A stretch of DNA of 64,000 bases from CAWAMD01 sp963783045 (GTDB lineage Bacteria; Actinomycetota; Nitriliruptoria; Nitriliruptorales; Nitriliruptoraceae). The position numbers and the translations under genes were made by a program. The notes under the pieces were generated by a model, which saw nothing but the letters and a program-made list of their open reading frames with translations, was not told the origin of the DNA and searched no databases. The DNA lies in NCBI GenBank assembly GCA_963783045.1, contig CAWAMD010000005.1, forward strand, positions 1,178,001-1,242,000. Direction: 5' to 3'. The stretch's first letter is position 1. Each line of letters opens with the position of its first letter. Of this stretch, positions 54,590-63,296 are shown piece after piece.

Positions 54590-55210
54590 TCAGGCGCCGC
54601 GGCGGCGGTCGTTCACGGTCTGCACGATCCACCAGGCGAGCGCCGCGGCGAGCAGCACGCCGACGGCGACGCTGATCGGGGTGAACGCCGCGGCGACGCG
54701 CTGCCAGTGGGACGCGAGCGCCTGTCCGGCGAAGGCGAGCCCGAAGGTCCACGGCACGCAGCCGACGAGCGTCAGCACGGAGAAGCGCCCCGCTGGCATC
54801 TCCGCCACACCCGCCGGCAGGCTGATGAACGTGCGCACCACCGGCACGACGCGGCCGACGAGCACGGCCACGTCACCACGCCGGGCGAAGAAGTCCTCGG
54901 AGCGCCTGAGGTGCTCGCGGCGGAGCAGGACGTAGCGGCCCCAGCGCTCGATGAGCCGCCGTCCGCCGCTCCGGCCGACGCCGTACGCGATGAGCGAGCC
55001 GACGAGGTTGCCGAGCGCCCCGGCAACTGCGACCCAGATGACGTTCAGGGACAGGTGCACGCCCGAGACGACGAGCCCACCGGCCAGCGCCCCGCCGAAC
55101 AGCATGACGACCTCGGAGGGCACGGGGATGCAGGCGGACTCGAGGACCATGAGCACGAACACGGCGAGGTAGCCGTACTGCTCGATCTGGGAGACGACGA
55201 CGTGCTCCAC
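54590..55210 (-). CDS. DedA-family membrane protein
   Basis: A 206-aa membrane protein of the DedA/SNARE-associated (VTT) family, linked to undecaprenyl phosphate or phospholipid scrambling. Motifs ESACIPVPSEVVMLFGG, GRVVPVVRTFISLPAG and VGCVPWTFGLAF; about five hydrophobic segments. The GTG at 55210 is chosen since the upstream 16 codons look like leader. It follows the DinB gene at 7 nt, so the two share a message. Confidence 0.92.
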   Translation of the reverse strand: MEHVVVSQIEQYGYLAVFVLMVLESACIPVPSEVVMLFGGALAGGLVVSGVHLSLNVIWVAVAGALGNLVGSLIAYGVGRSGGRRLIERWGRYVLLRREHLRRSEDFFARRGDVAVLVGRVVPVVRTFISLPAGVAEMPAGRFSVLTLVGCVPWTFGLAFAGQALASHWQRVAAAFTPISVAVGVLLAAALAWWIVQTVNDRRRGA

Positions 55211-55217
55211 GTGCCCG

Positions 55218-55751
55218 TCAGCCCAGCGCTTCGGCGGTGAGCGCCGACAGCTGCTCACGGTGGTCGCGCTGGTGCGCGGCCACGAACCGGATCACCTCGG
55301 AGAGCCGGACCGGCCCGTCGGTCTCGTGGACACCGATGCGGTCGAGCTCGCTGGTCGGCACCGCGGTGACCGCGGCGTGCAGCTCCTCCTGTGCCACCGT
55401 GAGCTGGTCGGCGAGCGCGGCGACGTCCGTCGCGTGGTACTCGGCGATGCGGTCGGGGTCGCCGGTGCGGAAGTCGGGCAGCTGCGGCCGGTCCTCACGG
55501 CGGATGCGTTCGATGCGCTCGGTGAAGATCCGGGCCGAGTCGCGCAGGTGGCCGACCACCTCGTACGGTCGCCACTCGACCTCCCACGTGTGGTCGAGGA
55601 AGTGCCCGAGGGCGAGGAGCCGCTCGAGCGCGAGCGGTTGCAGATCCGCCTGCCAGCCGGCGTCGGTGAGCGACGCGACGATGCTGGCGACCCGCTCCTG
55701 CTCGGCCGTGAGCACGCGGATGGCGTCTTCGATGGCAGCTGAGTCGGTCAT
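55218..55751 (-). CDS. DinB/maleylpyruvate-isomerase-like protein
   Basis: A 177-aa four-helix protein of the DinB-like metal-binding superfamily. Candidate metal His residues lie in FLDHTWEVE, AEYHATDVA and VAAHQRDHREQL. In actinobacteria, members act as thiol (mycothiol or bacillithiol) transferases or isomerases, but this one has no assigned partner. First gene of the DinB-DedA pair. Confidence 0.8.
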   Translation of the reverse strand: MTDSAAIEDAIRVLTAEQERVASIVASLTDAGWQADLQPLALERLLALGHFLDHTWEVEWRPYEVVGHLRDSARIFTERIERIRREDRPQLPDFRTGDPDRIAEYHATDVAALADQLTVAQEELHAAVTAVPTSELDRIGVHETDGPVRLSEVIRFVAAHQRDHREQLSALTAEALG

Positions 55752-55823
55752 ACGCGTGAGGATAGGAAGCGGGCGGTGGGCGTGCCGCCCCGCCACGCCG
55801 TCCGGGTAGCCTCCTCCTCCATC

Positions 55824-56522
55824 ATGTGCGGCCGCTACGTCTCCCTGTCCTCCCCGGATCGTCTCGCCCTGCAATTCGGCATCGACGAGGTGCTCAGCGA
55901 GTCCCTGGGCGAGCGCTACAACGTGGCACCGACCGACGAGGTGTACGCCGTCGTGGCGCACCGGGGGCGCCGCCGGCTCGGGACGCTGCGCTGGGGGCTC
56001 GTCCCGCCGTGGGCGTCGGAGCCGGGCGCCGGGCCGGCGCCGATCAACGCCCGCCTCGAGACCATCACCGACAAGCGGCTGTTCGCACCGGCCTTCGCGA
56101 GCCGGCGCTGCCTGATCCCGGCTGACGGCTTCTACGAGTGGCAGGCCGGCGCCACGGGCAAGCGCCCGTTCTACATCCACGATCCCGCTGGGCAGCCCCT
56201 CGCGTTCGCCGGGATCTGGAGCCGGTGGAGCGCGTCCGACGGCACCCGGACCGTCGCGTCCTGCGCGATCGTGACGACTGCGGCGGCCGGACCGATGTCG
56301 CCGTTGCACGACCGCATGCCGGTCGTGCTCCCGCGCTCGGTCTGGGATGCGTGGCTTGTCGCGCCACCCGAGGACGCCACGCCGCTGCGGGACACGGTGG
56401 CCGCGCTGCCTCCGCCCGCCCTCGCGATCCGGGAGGTGTCCCCGCGGGTCAACAGCGTTCGCAACGACGGTCCGTCCCTGCTGGCCGCGCCGAGCGGCGA
56501 GCCACCGACGCTCTTCGGCTGA
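55824..56522 (+). CDS. SOS response-associated peptidase (SRAP, YedK/HMCES)
   Basis: A 232-aa protein that forms a covalent link to abasic sites in single-stranded DNA. The catalytic Cys is residue 2 (MCGRY), exposed after Met removal; then ERYNVAPTDE, the active-site INARLET, and ADGFYEWQ with the Glu. This fixes the ATG at 55824. Divergent from DinB by 72 nt. Confidence 0.95.
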   Translation: MCGRYVSLSSPDRLALQFGIDEVLSESLGERYNVAPTDEVYAVVAHRGRRRLGTLRWGLVPPWASEPGAGPAPINARLETITDKRLFAPAFASRRCLIPADGFYEWQAGATGKRPFYIHDPAGQPLAFAGIWSRWSASDGTRTVASCAIVTTAAAGPMSPLHDRMPVVLPRSVWDAWLVAPPEDATPLRDTVAALPPPALAIREVSPRVNSVRNDGPSLLAAPSGEPPTLFG

Positions 56523-56830
56523 CGCGACCACGACGCACGGCCCGCGCCGCAGGCTGCGCGACGAACGCACGTGCTGAACCCTTGGCCACCCCGCCTCGTT
56601 GACACCTTCAGACCGCCGAAACGATCGGGCTCCCGCCCGCATTCAGACCCAACCGAACCTGGAGCTGCCGCCCGAAGGAGCCGCTGGCCCGTGCGCTGAA
56701 CGCACATTCGTTGGCCAGTTCCCGGACCGACCCCCACGCTCACCCGTGCGCTTGCAACAGCAAGCAACGTGCCTCCACGCCGTCCGCGTGCGCTCCCGCA
56801 GCCTCCGCCCCAGCAACGGAGACGTCTCCC
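56523..56830. other. 308-nt intergenic region, nothing recognised
   Basis: Upstream of a secreted wall-associated gene. I looked for a c-di-AMP (ydaO-type) riboswitch, common before such genes in actinobacteria, but its conserved blocks are not present. No clear promoter or palindrome was found. GGAG lies about 9 nt before the GTG at 56831. Confidence 0.4.
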
Positions 56831-57628
56831 GTGCGCCCATCGCCATCCTCCCGCGTCCTCGCGGCCGCCCTCGGGGCCGCCATGACCCTCCTGCCGGCCG
56901 CTGCGGCGGGCGCCACGAACGAGCCCCCTAGGAACTCCTCCGACGGCATGGATGCACTGAGCGCGCCGTTCGTCTCGGTCGCCGACGTGCTCGCCGCGAC
57001 CCTCAACGACGTGCAGGCCGCCGCGGTCGACCCGCCGCACCTCGCACCTCGGCCCTCCACGACTCCCTCCCCGACGCCGTCCGCCACCCCGGCTGCCAGC
57101 CCCGAGGTCTTCGCCCACGTCTCCGGGGTCACGCTCGTCGACCCCACCGACGACGTGCGGCTGCGCGGCTTCCACGAGGCGAACGCCCATCAGCTGACCC
57201 TCGAGCCCGCCGGCCGTGCCGTCATCAACGATCGTGGCACGAGCGCGCCCGAGACGACCGACGGCCCGCCGTACGCCATCCTCGCCTCCCGCGGCCGCGC
57301 CGGCACTCCCACCTCGGCGGTCAACGTCGCCGTGTACCCGGACGAGGCCATCAAGAGCGTCGTGACGGGCACCGTCGTGGCCGCGAACCACTACACGCTC
57401 TACGGCAAGGTCGACGACGAGATCGTCGTCATCAAGCCCGACGACAACCCCGACATCCGCGTCCTGATGCTCCACATCCGGGCCCTCCAGGTCGCGGCCG
57501 GCGACCGGGTCGTCGCGGGCGAGACCGTCGTGGCCGACCACGCGCACGAGCTGCCGTTCGACTCCCAGATCGACGAGCACGTTCCAGGCCACCCGCCGCA
57601 CGTGCACGTGCAGGTCCAGCCCGCCTGA
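56831..57628 (+). CDS. Secreted protein with degenerate M23-like domain
   Basis: A 265-aa secreted protein: signal peptide (residues 1-28, ending AAAAGA), Thr/Ser/Pro linker about 72-92, then a beta-rich domain from about 95. The end has SVVTGTVVAANHY, VLMLHIRAL, AAGDRVVAGETVV and PPHVHVQV, which follows the LytM/M23 endopeptidase plan and keeps its H-x-H. The first H-x3-D ligand motif is missing, so catalysis is doubtful; a binding or regulatory role is possible. It converges on the haem operon. Confidence 0.6.
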   Translation: MRPSPSSRVLAAALGAAMTLLPAAAAGATNEPPRNSSDGMDALSAPFVSVADVLAATLNDVQAAAVDPPHLAPRPSTTPSPTPSATPAASPEVFAHVSGVTLVDPTDDVRLRGFHEANAHQLTLEPAGRAVINDRGTSAPETTDGPPYAILASRGRAGTPTSAVNVAVYPDEAIKSVVTGTVVAANHYTLYGKVDDEIVVIKPDDNPDIRVLMLHIRALQVAAGDRVVAGETVVADHAHELPFDSQIDEHVPGHPPHVHVQVQPA

Positions 57629-57640
57629 CGGCTCGCGGCG

Positions 57641-59023
57641 CTACGCGCCGCCACGGAGCTCGCGGACGAGCGTCTCGGCCTGCCCGACGCAGGGTGCGAT
57701 CCCCAGCCCGTCGTAGGCAGCCCCGGCGACGTGCAGGCCGGGCGCCGCAGCGGCCAGCGCCCCCCGGATCCGCCCCACCCGCTCGCGGTGTCCGACTGCG
57801 TACTGCGGCAGCGCGCGGGGCCACCGCGTGACTTTGGACCACAGCGGCTCGGCCGTCAGATCCATGGCGGCCTGCAGCTCGCGGGCGACCCGTGCGGCCA
57901 ACGTCTCGTCGGTCGCCGCCAGCGCCGCGTCGTCGTCGATGCGCCCGACGCTGGCGCGGACGAGGAACCGGTCGGGGTCGTCGAGGTGCGGCCACTTGCG
58001 TGAGGACCACGTCGCGGCCTTGAGCGTTCGCCGCTCCGCGGGCGGGACGAGCATCCCGCTGCCATCCAGGTGGGCGCCCGCCGACCGCGGGTAGGCGAGC
58101 GTGACGACCGCAACCGACGCGTACTCGATGCCGGCGAGGTCGACGGCAGCCGCCGGCGCGAGGTCGCGGACCAGCAGTGCGGCGACGTGGGCCGGCACGG
58201 TGAGCACCACCTCGTCGGCGACGATGGTCCCGCCCCCGTCGAGGCCGACCCGCCAGCCGTCGTCCGTGCGCGAGAGGGCGGTGACGGCCGTCTCGGTCCG
58301 TGTGTCCGTGTCGCCGAGATCGTCGGCGAGCCCCCTGACGAGCCGTGACAGCCCACCGCGCAGCGTGTAGAAGACGGGCTCGCCGCCGGGCCGGCGCCGG
58401 CGTCGGCGGAGCGCGCGCCACAGGCTGCCGCCCTCCTCGGCCGCAGCCGCCAGCGGTGGCGCGGTCGCCATGACCGACAGGCGGTCGGCGCGCCCCGCGT
58501 ACACGCCTCCGAGCAGCGGCTCGACGAGCAGGTCCGTGACGGCGCGGCCGTACCGCTCGGCGACCAGGTCGCCGACCGAACGGTCGGACACGAGCGGCCG
58601 GGACGGCACCAGCGGCTCGGCCACCGCCCGCAGCATCGCCATCGGCGGCAGCACGCCCGAGCGCGCGAGCGCCCGGAAGTCGGCCGGCGCCCCGAGCACC
58701 GTCCCGGCGGGCAACGGACGCAGCTCACCACGAACCCAGAGCCACACCTGGCTGGTCATCGGCGCCACGAGGTCGTCGCCGAGCCCGAGGCGTCGCGCCA
58801 ACCGGGTCGCCTCGGGCCGGGTGTTGAGGAAGGCGTCGGCACCGACGTCGAGGGACAGCCCGTCATGCGTCGCCGTGTGGATCTTCCCGCCCAGGCGCGG
58901 ACCGGCCTCGCACAGGGTGACGGCCACGTCGGCCGGCGCGGAGCCGTCCTCGAGGCCGTGCGCCAGCAGCCAGGCGGTGCTGAGCCCGGTGATGCCGCCG
59001 CCGACGATGACGATGCGCTTCAT
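57641..59023 (-). CDS. cgoX: Coproporphyrinogen III / protoporphyrinogen oxidase (HemY type)
   Basis: A 460-aa FAD amine-oxidase-fold enzyme. Dinucleotide fold IVIVGGGITGLSTAWLLA, GPRLGGKIHTATHDGLSLD, VEPLLGGVYAGRADRLS, C-terminal VAGAAYDGLGIAPCVGQA. In actinobacteria this enzyme oxidises coproporphyrinogen III to coproporphyrin III. Its ATG overlaps the stop of the ferrochelatase-like gene by ATGA; hemE lies before that. The operon order hemE, chelatase-like, cgoX suggests a coproporphyrin-dependent haem pathway. Confidence 0.92.
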   Translation of the reverse strand: MKRIVIVGGGITGLSTAWLLAHGLEDGSAPADVAVTLCEAGPRLGGKIHTATHDGLSLDVGADAFLNTRPEATRLARRLGLGDDLVAPMTSQVWLWVRGELRPLPAGTVLGAPADFRALARSGVLPPMAMLRAVAEPLVPSRPLVSDRSVGDLVAERYGRAVTDLLVEPLLGGVYAGRADRLSVMATAPPLAAAAEEGGSLWRALRRRRRRPGGEPVFYTLRGGLSRLVRGLADDLGDTDTRTETAVTALSRTDDGWRVGLDGGGTIVADEVVLTVPAHVAALLVRDLAPAAAVDLAGIEYASVAVVTLAYPRSAGAHLDGSGMLVPPAERRTLKAATWSSRKWPHLDDPDRFLVRASVGRIDDDAALAATDETLAARVARELQAAMDLTAEPLWSKVTRWPRALPQYAVGHRERVGRIRGALAAAAPGLHVAGAAYDGLGIAPCVGQAETLVRELRGGA

Positions 59024-59814
59024 ACGGCACTCCGCAGGACCGGTTCGGCGATCTCGGCGAGGACCGGCAGCAGCCGGCCGGTGCCGGCGGCCGTCGGCAC
59101 CCGGGCGAGCGTGATCCCGAGCTCGGCAGCGCGCGCCGCCGCGGCACCGTCGAGGTCGTCGACGACGGCGGGGACGTCGGCGACGTGCCCGACCGGGCAG
59201 CACACGACGGTGGCGACCCCGTGGGCGGTGGCCAGCGTCTCGAGGACGTGCCCGACGTCCGGCCGCAGCCAGCCGTGGTCGCCGTCGAGCGGCGGTCCAC
59301 CGTGCCAGGCGATCGTGCGCCGCTGCAGGCCGCAGGCCTGGCTGACGGCGGCCGCGGTCTCCCGCAGCATCATCGGGTAGCGGTCCCCGTGCTCGACGAT
59401 GGCGGCGGGCAGGCTCGGCGCGGTGAACAGGACGTGGTCGGCCCCCGCGCCACGTGGCAGGTCGCTCCGTGTCGTCTCGAGCAGCGCGGCCAGCAGTGCC
59501 ACCCACGCCGGATGCGTATGCCACGGGGGGACGGCGACGATCCGGTCGCCGATGCGGTCGCCGATGCGGTCGCCGATTCGGTCGGCGAGGCGACGGGTGA
59601 CGACACCGCTGGTCGCCCGCGACGGCATCGGTGTCACGTCGAGGGTCACGACCGGACCTGCCGGCAGCCGGGCCGCCGCCTCCGCGAGCTCCTCGTCGAG
59701 GTCGCCGCTGCCGACCACCGGCCCGTGCCAGCCGCGGGAGGCCAGGACGGTGCCCAGGCCCTCCGCGACCCCGGCGAGCCCGTGGTCGAGGACGAGCAGC
59801 GCCGGCTCAGCCAT
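59020..59814 (-). CDS. Ferrochelatase-like protein with altered catalytic residues
   Basis: A 264-aa protein, shorter than the usual 310-350 aa. The C-terminal half follows ferrochelatase: LFTAPSLPAAI, WHGGPPLDGDHGWLRPDV, VVCCPVGHVADVPAVVDDLD. Family members have a catalytic His in TAHS and a Glu in the DHxE segment; here these read TAPS and DVPA, so both are lost. The N-terminal half is eroded and holds a 12-bp repeat encoding repeated RIGD. Position between hemE and cgoX, with overlaps to both, says it belongs to haem synthesis. It may be inactive, use other residues, or be a scaffold. Confidence 0.7.
   Translation of the reverse strand: MAEPALLVLDHGLAGVAEGLGTVLASRGWHGPVVGSGDLDEELAEAAARLPAGPVVTLDVTPMPSRATSGVVTRRLADRIGDRIGDRIGDRIVAVPPWHTHPAWVALLAALLETTRSDLPRGAGADHVLFTAPSLPAAIVEHGDRYPMMLRETAAAVSQACGLQRRTIAWHGGPPLDGDHGWLRPDVGHVLETLATAHGVATVVCCPVGHVADVPAVVDDLDGAAAARAAELGITLARVPTAAGTGRLLPVLAEIAEPVLRSAV
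59543..59590. repeat. 12-bp in-frame tandem repeat in the ferrochelatase-like gene
   Basis: About four copies of CGGTCGCCGATG (three near-identical, one diverged) encode repeated RIGD on the minus strand. Confidence 0.8.
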
Positions 59815-60868
59815 CCGCGCGTCCCTCGGCGTGGACGAGCTCGACGACGCGGGTGAGGATTCCGGGGTCGGTCGCCGGCAGGACGCCGTGGCCGAGGTTG
59901 AAGACGTGGTCGGCGCGGCCCCCGGCCCGGCGCAGCACGTCGCGGGTGCGGGCGGCCACCACCTCCCACGGGGCGAGGCAGACGGCCGGGTCGAGGTTGC
60001 CCTGCAGCGCATGGCCGGCCGGGACACGGCGGCGGGCGACATCGAGTGGCACACGCCAGTCCACACCGACAACGTCCGCGCCGGCGTCGGCCATGAGCCC
60101 GAGCAGCTCGCCCGTCCCGACGCCGAAGTGGATCCGCGGAACGCCCAGGTCGGCGAGCTCGCTGAAGATGCGGCGGGCATGCGGCAGGACGAAGCGCGTG
60201 TAGTCGTCGGGTGCCAGCGCCCCGGCCCAGCTGTCGAAGACCTGGACGGCCGCGGCGCCGGCCTCGACCTGGGCACGCAGCGACGCGAGGGTGATCCCGG
60301 CGAGCTGCTCCATGAGACGGTGCCAGGTCGGCTCGTCGCCGAGCATGAGCGCCTTGGTGCGGGCGTAGCTCTTCGAGGGGCCGCCCTCGACGAGGTAGCT
60401 CGCGACCGTGAACGGGGCGCCCGCGAAGCCGATCAGCGGCACGTCGAGCTCGCGGGTGAGCAGGCGGACCGTCTCGACGACGTAGGGGATGTCGCTGTCG
60501 GGCTCGAGGGGCCGGAGCCGGTCGAGATCCTCGGGCCGGCGGAGCGGCTCCTCGATGACCGGCCCGATGCCCTTGCGGATGGTGACGCCGATCCCGAGGG
60601 AGGCCACGGGCGTGACGATGTCCGAGAAGAGGATGGCCGCGTCGACGCCGTAGCGGCGGACCGGCTGGAGCGTGACCTCGGCGGCGAGCTCCGGGGTGGT
60701 GACGACCTCCTCGAAGTCGTGGTCGGCGCGGATGGCCCGGTACTCGGCGAGCGCCCGGCCGGCCTGACGCATGAACCACACCGGTACACGGTCGTGAGGT
60801 TGCCCGAAGCAGGCGCGCACGAAGGGGCTGTCCGCGTGTCGCGGCGCAGGGGGATCGGGCCGGCTCAT
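59807..60868 (-). CDS. hemE: Uroporphyrinogen decarboxylase
   Basis: Converts uroporphyrinogen III to coproporphyrinogen III; 353 aa, normal length. Signature PVWFMRQAGRALAEYR at residues 29-44 with the substrate Arg, ILFSDIVTP with the essential Asp, and IHFGVGTGELLGLMADAG. The ATG at 60868 is the first of a three-gene operon; its stop overlaps the next start by 8 nt. Divergent from an aldehyde dehydrogenase gene by 181 nt. Confidence 0.95.
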   Translation of the reverse strand: MSRPDPPAPRHADSPFVRACFGQPHDRVPVWFMRQAGRALAEYRAIRADHDFEEVVTTPELAAEVTLQPVRRYGVDAAILFSDIVTPVASLGIGVTIRKGIGPVIEEPLRRPEDLDRLRPLEPDSDIPYVVETVRLLTRELDVPLIGFAGAPFTVASYLVEGGPSKSYARTKALMLGDEPTWHRLMEQLAGITLASLRAQVEAGAAAVQVFDSWAGALAPDDYTRFVLPHARRIFSELADLGVPRIHFGVGTGELLGLMADAGADVVGVDWRVPLDVARRRVPAGHALQGNLDPAVCLAPWEVVAARTRDVLRRAGGRADHVFNLGHGVLPATDPGILTRVVELVHAEGRADG

Positions 60869-61049
60869 GGGCGCGTCTTCGCGATCGGTCGGGGAAGCAA
60901 GGGGGCTTCGCCGTACCGTGCCGCAGCCGCCCGGCGACCGCCAACTCGGGCCGGGCCCACGGCGCTGTCCGTGCGGCGGTAGAACACCTGCAGCCCGTCG
61001 CGATCCGCGGTTAGGTTGGCCAGCGAGCCCCTGACAGGGAGATTCCACC

Positions 61050-62411
61050 GTGTTCGAGACCGTGAACCCCGCGACCGGCGACCCGCTCAAGGAGTACCCG
61101 GAGCACGACCATCAGGAGATCTCCTGGCGGCTGGCCCGGGCGTGGTCGGGCTGGGAGGCGTGGCGCGAGACGCCGCTGTCGCGTCGCGCGGACCTGCTGC
61201 GGGACGTCGCCGGGGGCCTGCGCACCCGGAAGGAGGATCTCGCCGCACTGATGACGAGCGAGATGGGCAAGCCCGTCACCGCCGCCGAGTCCGAGATCGA
61301 GAAGTGCGCCTGGCTCTGCGACCACTACGCCGAGCACGGTGAGGCCTACCTCGCGCACGACGTGGTCGAGACCGAGGCGACCCGCAGCTACGTGCGGTTC
61401 GATCCGCTCGGGCCGCTGCTCGCCGTGATGCCCTGGAACTTCCCGTTCTGGCAGGCGTTCCGTGCCGCGGTGCCGGCGATCATGGCCGGCAACGCGGTGC
61501 TGCTCAAGCACGCCTCGAACGTGCCCGGCTGTGCCCTGGAGATCGAGCGGGTCTTCGCCGCCGCGAACGGCCCCGAGGGGCTCTTCCAGACGCTGATGGT
61601 CCACAGCGACGCGATCGAGGACATCATCGCCGACCACCGGGTCCGGGCGGTCACCCTGACCGGCAGCGTGGGCGCCGGCCGGAAGGTGGCCGAGCAGGCG
61701 GGGCGCGGCCTGAAGCCGGTGGTGCTCGAGCTCGGCGGTTCGGACGCGTTCATCGTGCTCGACGACGCCGACCTCGACCGCGCCGCCGAGGTCGCCGTGA
61801 AGGCCCGCCTCATCAACAACGGCGAGAGCTGCATCGCCGCGAAGCGGTTCATCGTCGTGGAGGACGTGGCCGACGAGTTCGTCGGGCTGATGCGCACAAA
61901 GATGGAGGCGATGACGATCGGCGACCCGATGGACCGCAGCACCGACGTGGGGCCGCTCGCCCGCGCCGACCTGCGCGACGACCTGCACGACCAGGTGCAG
62001 CGCACCGTCAACGAGGGCGCGAACCTGGTCCTCGGCGGCAAGCCGATCGACGGCGCCGGGTTCTACTACGAGCCGACCATCCTCGACGGTGTCGACGCCG
62101 AGTGGGTCGCGGCACAGGAGGAGACGTTCGGGCCTGCCGCCGCCGTGCTCCGTGCCGAGCACGAGGACGCTGCCGTGGCGCTCGCCAACAGCAACAGCTT
62201 CGGGCTCGGCACCAGCGTGTGGACCACCGACCTGGAGCGTGGCGAACGTGTCGCCGCCCGGGTCGAGGCCGGGAACCTCTTCATCAACGAGATGGTGAAG
62301 TCCGACCCGCGGCTGCCGTTCGGGGGCGTCAAGGACTCGGGCTTCGGGCGCGAGCTCGGCCAGTACGGCATCCGCGAGTTCGTGAACGTCAAGACCGTGT
62401 GGGTCCAGTAG
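61050..62411 (+). CDS. NAD(P)-dependent aldehyde dehydrogenase, succinate-semialdehyde-like
   Basis: A 453-aa aldehyde dehydrogenase of the GabD2-like short group. VMPWNFPFWQAFRAA, TLTGSVGAGRKVAEQAG, catalytic Glu in LELGGSDAFIVL and Cys in NNGESCIAAKRFIV, end LPFGGVKDSGFGRELG. Such enzymes oxidise succinate semialdehyde or other short aldehydes. GGGAG precedes the start. Single-gene unit; converges on the lipoprotein gene. Confidence 0.9.
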   Translation: MFETVNPATGDPLKEYPEHDHQEISWRLARAWSGWEAWRETPLSRRADLLRDVAGGLRTRKEDLAALMTSEMGKPVTAAESEIEKCAWLCDHYAEHGEAYLAHDVVETEATRSYVRFDPLGPLLAVMPWNFPFWQAFRAAVPAIMAGNAVLLKHASNVPGCALEIERVFAAANGPEGLFQTLMVHSDAIEDIIADHRVRAVTLTGSVGAGRKVAEQAGRGLKPVVLELGGSDAFIVLDDADLDRAAEVAVKARLINNGESCIAAKRFIVVEDVADEFVGLMRTKMEAMTIGDPMDRSTDVGPLARADLRDDLHDQVQRTVNEGANLVLGGKPIDGAGFYYEPTILDGVDAEWVAAQEETFGPAAAVLRAEHEDAAVALANSNSFGLGTSVWTTDLERGERVAARVEAGNLFINEMVKSDPRLPFGGVKDSGFGRELGQYGIREFVNVKTVWVQ

Positions 62412-62417
62412 GAGGCG

Positions 62418-62966
62418 TCACGGGCGGGCGTCGCGGTCGTCGAGCTGCAGGCTGAGCTCGACGGCCTCCGGGCCGGTGCGCTGCGCGCTGACCGTCAGCA
62501 CGTAGTGGCTCTGGTCCCAGGTTCCCTCGGCGGTGTCGGTGCCCGACGGGAGCGAGTCGCCCTCCAGCTGCCAGTCGCTGAGGTTGTGGTCGTACCACCG
62601 CAGCACGGCGCCGGGGGTCGTCCCCTTCAGCGTGTAGCTCTGCGTGACCTCCTGCGGGGTCACGGTGGCGGTGCCGTCCAGGGCCGCGTCCTTGGGCTTC
62701 GGCAGGCCCTGGAACATCGCGCCGAGCTTCGTGTCGGCGAGCTGGCCCTGGGAGGCCGCGCGGGTCTCGGCGGCCACCGGCTTGTCGGCGAGCGGATCGC
62801 CGGCGTCGGCACCGGCGGCGCCGGACCCGGTCGTCTGGGCGACCGCTGCCGTGCTGCCGGCGGACGTGCCCGACGTGCCGCTGCCCGCGCAGCCGGCGAG
62901 CGGGAGCGCCACGGCGGCCGCGAGTGCCGCCACGGGGATGATCCGGGTGTGGTTGGGTGTGGACAT
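62418..62966 (-). CDS. Secreted lipoprotein
   Basis: A 182-aa putative lipoprotein: signal peptide with lipobox PLAGC (Cys about residue 26), a Gly/Ser/Thr/Ala spacer to about residue 60, then an alpha/beta domain of about 110 residues (GAVLRWYDHNLSDWQLEG). No family recognised. Its ribosome site is held in a hairpin (62969-63006). Confidence 0.78.
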   Translation of the reverse strand: MSTPNHTRIIPVAALAAAVALPLAGCAGSGTSGTSAGSTAAVAQTTGSGAAGADAGDPLADKPVAAETRAASQGQLADTKLGAMFQGLPKPKDAALDGTATVTPQEVTQSYTLKGTTPGAVLRWYDHNLSDWQLEGDSLPSGTDTAEGTWDQSHYVLTVSAQRTGPEAVELSLQLDDRDARP

Positions 62967-62968
62967 GG

Positions 62969-63006
62969 GCGCCTCCTTGCCGTCGCGTACGACGCTATGG
63001 AGGCGC
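62969..63006 (-). promoter_or_regulatory. Hairpin enclosing the lipoprotein ribosome-binding site
   Basis: In the mRNA sense, GCGCCTCC pairs with GGAGGCGC (8 bp), enclosing a second stem CGTCG-TACG-CGACG with matched 4-nt internal loops. GGAGG, the ribosome site 5 nt before the ATG at 62966, is in the outer stem. This could limit translation unless opened. Confidence 0.55.
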
Positions 63007-63296
63007 TCCGCCGTTCCCTGTCCGGGTCCGCCGCGAACGGTCGTGGTCGCGGCGGACGGTCGTGTCCGATCGGCCCGGTTCCGCGCATCCCGGCAACGAC
63101 CGCTGCGGCCGGCGTCAGCCTGCTACCGGGCGAACCGCAGGGCACTCGTGAGCGCGCTCAGGAGCCTTGCTCGTCTCGTCGCCATCCTGCGCGCGACCGT
63201 CGGTCGGGCGGGGTGATGGCCAGCCGGGCCGTCCGGCCCACCGCGACATGCCGTTGTGCTCTGGGCTCGAGAGCGCACCAGGCTGACCGTTGGTGG
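63007..63296. other. Intergenic region, nothing recognised
   Basis: Together with the hairpin it makes a 330-nt gap between divergent genes. I see no supported coding frame, RNA gene or clear promoter. Confidence 0.4.

Noticed and set aside
56523..56830. c-di-AMP (ydaO-type) riboswitch before the M23-like gene
   Set aside because: Context is right, but the conserved sequence blocks and pseudoknot strands could not be found.
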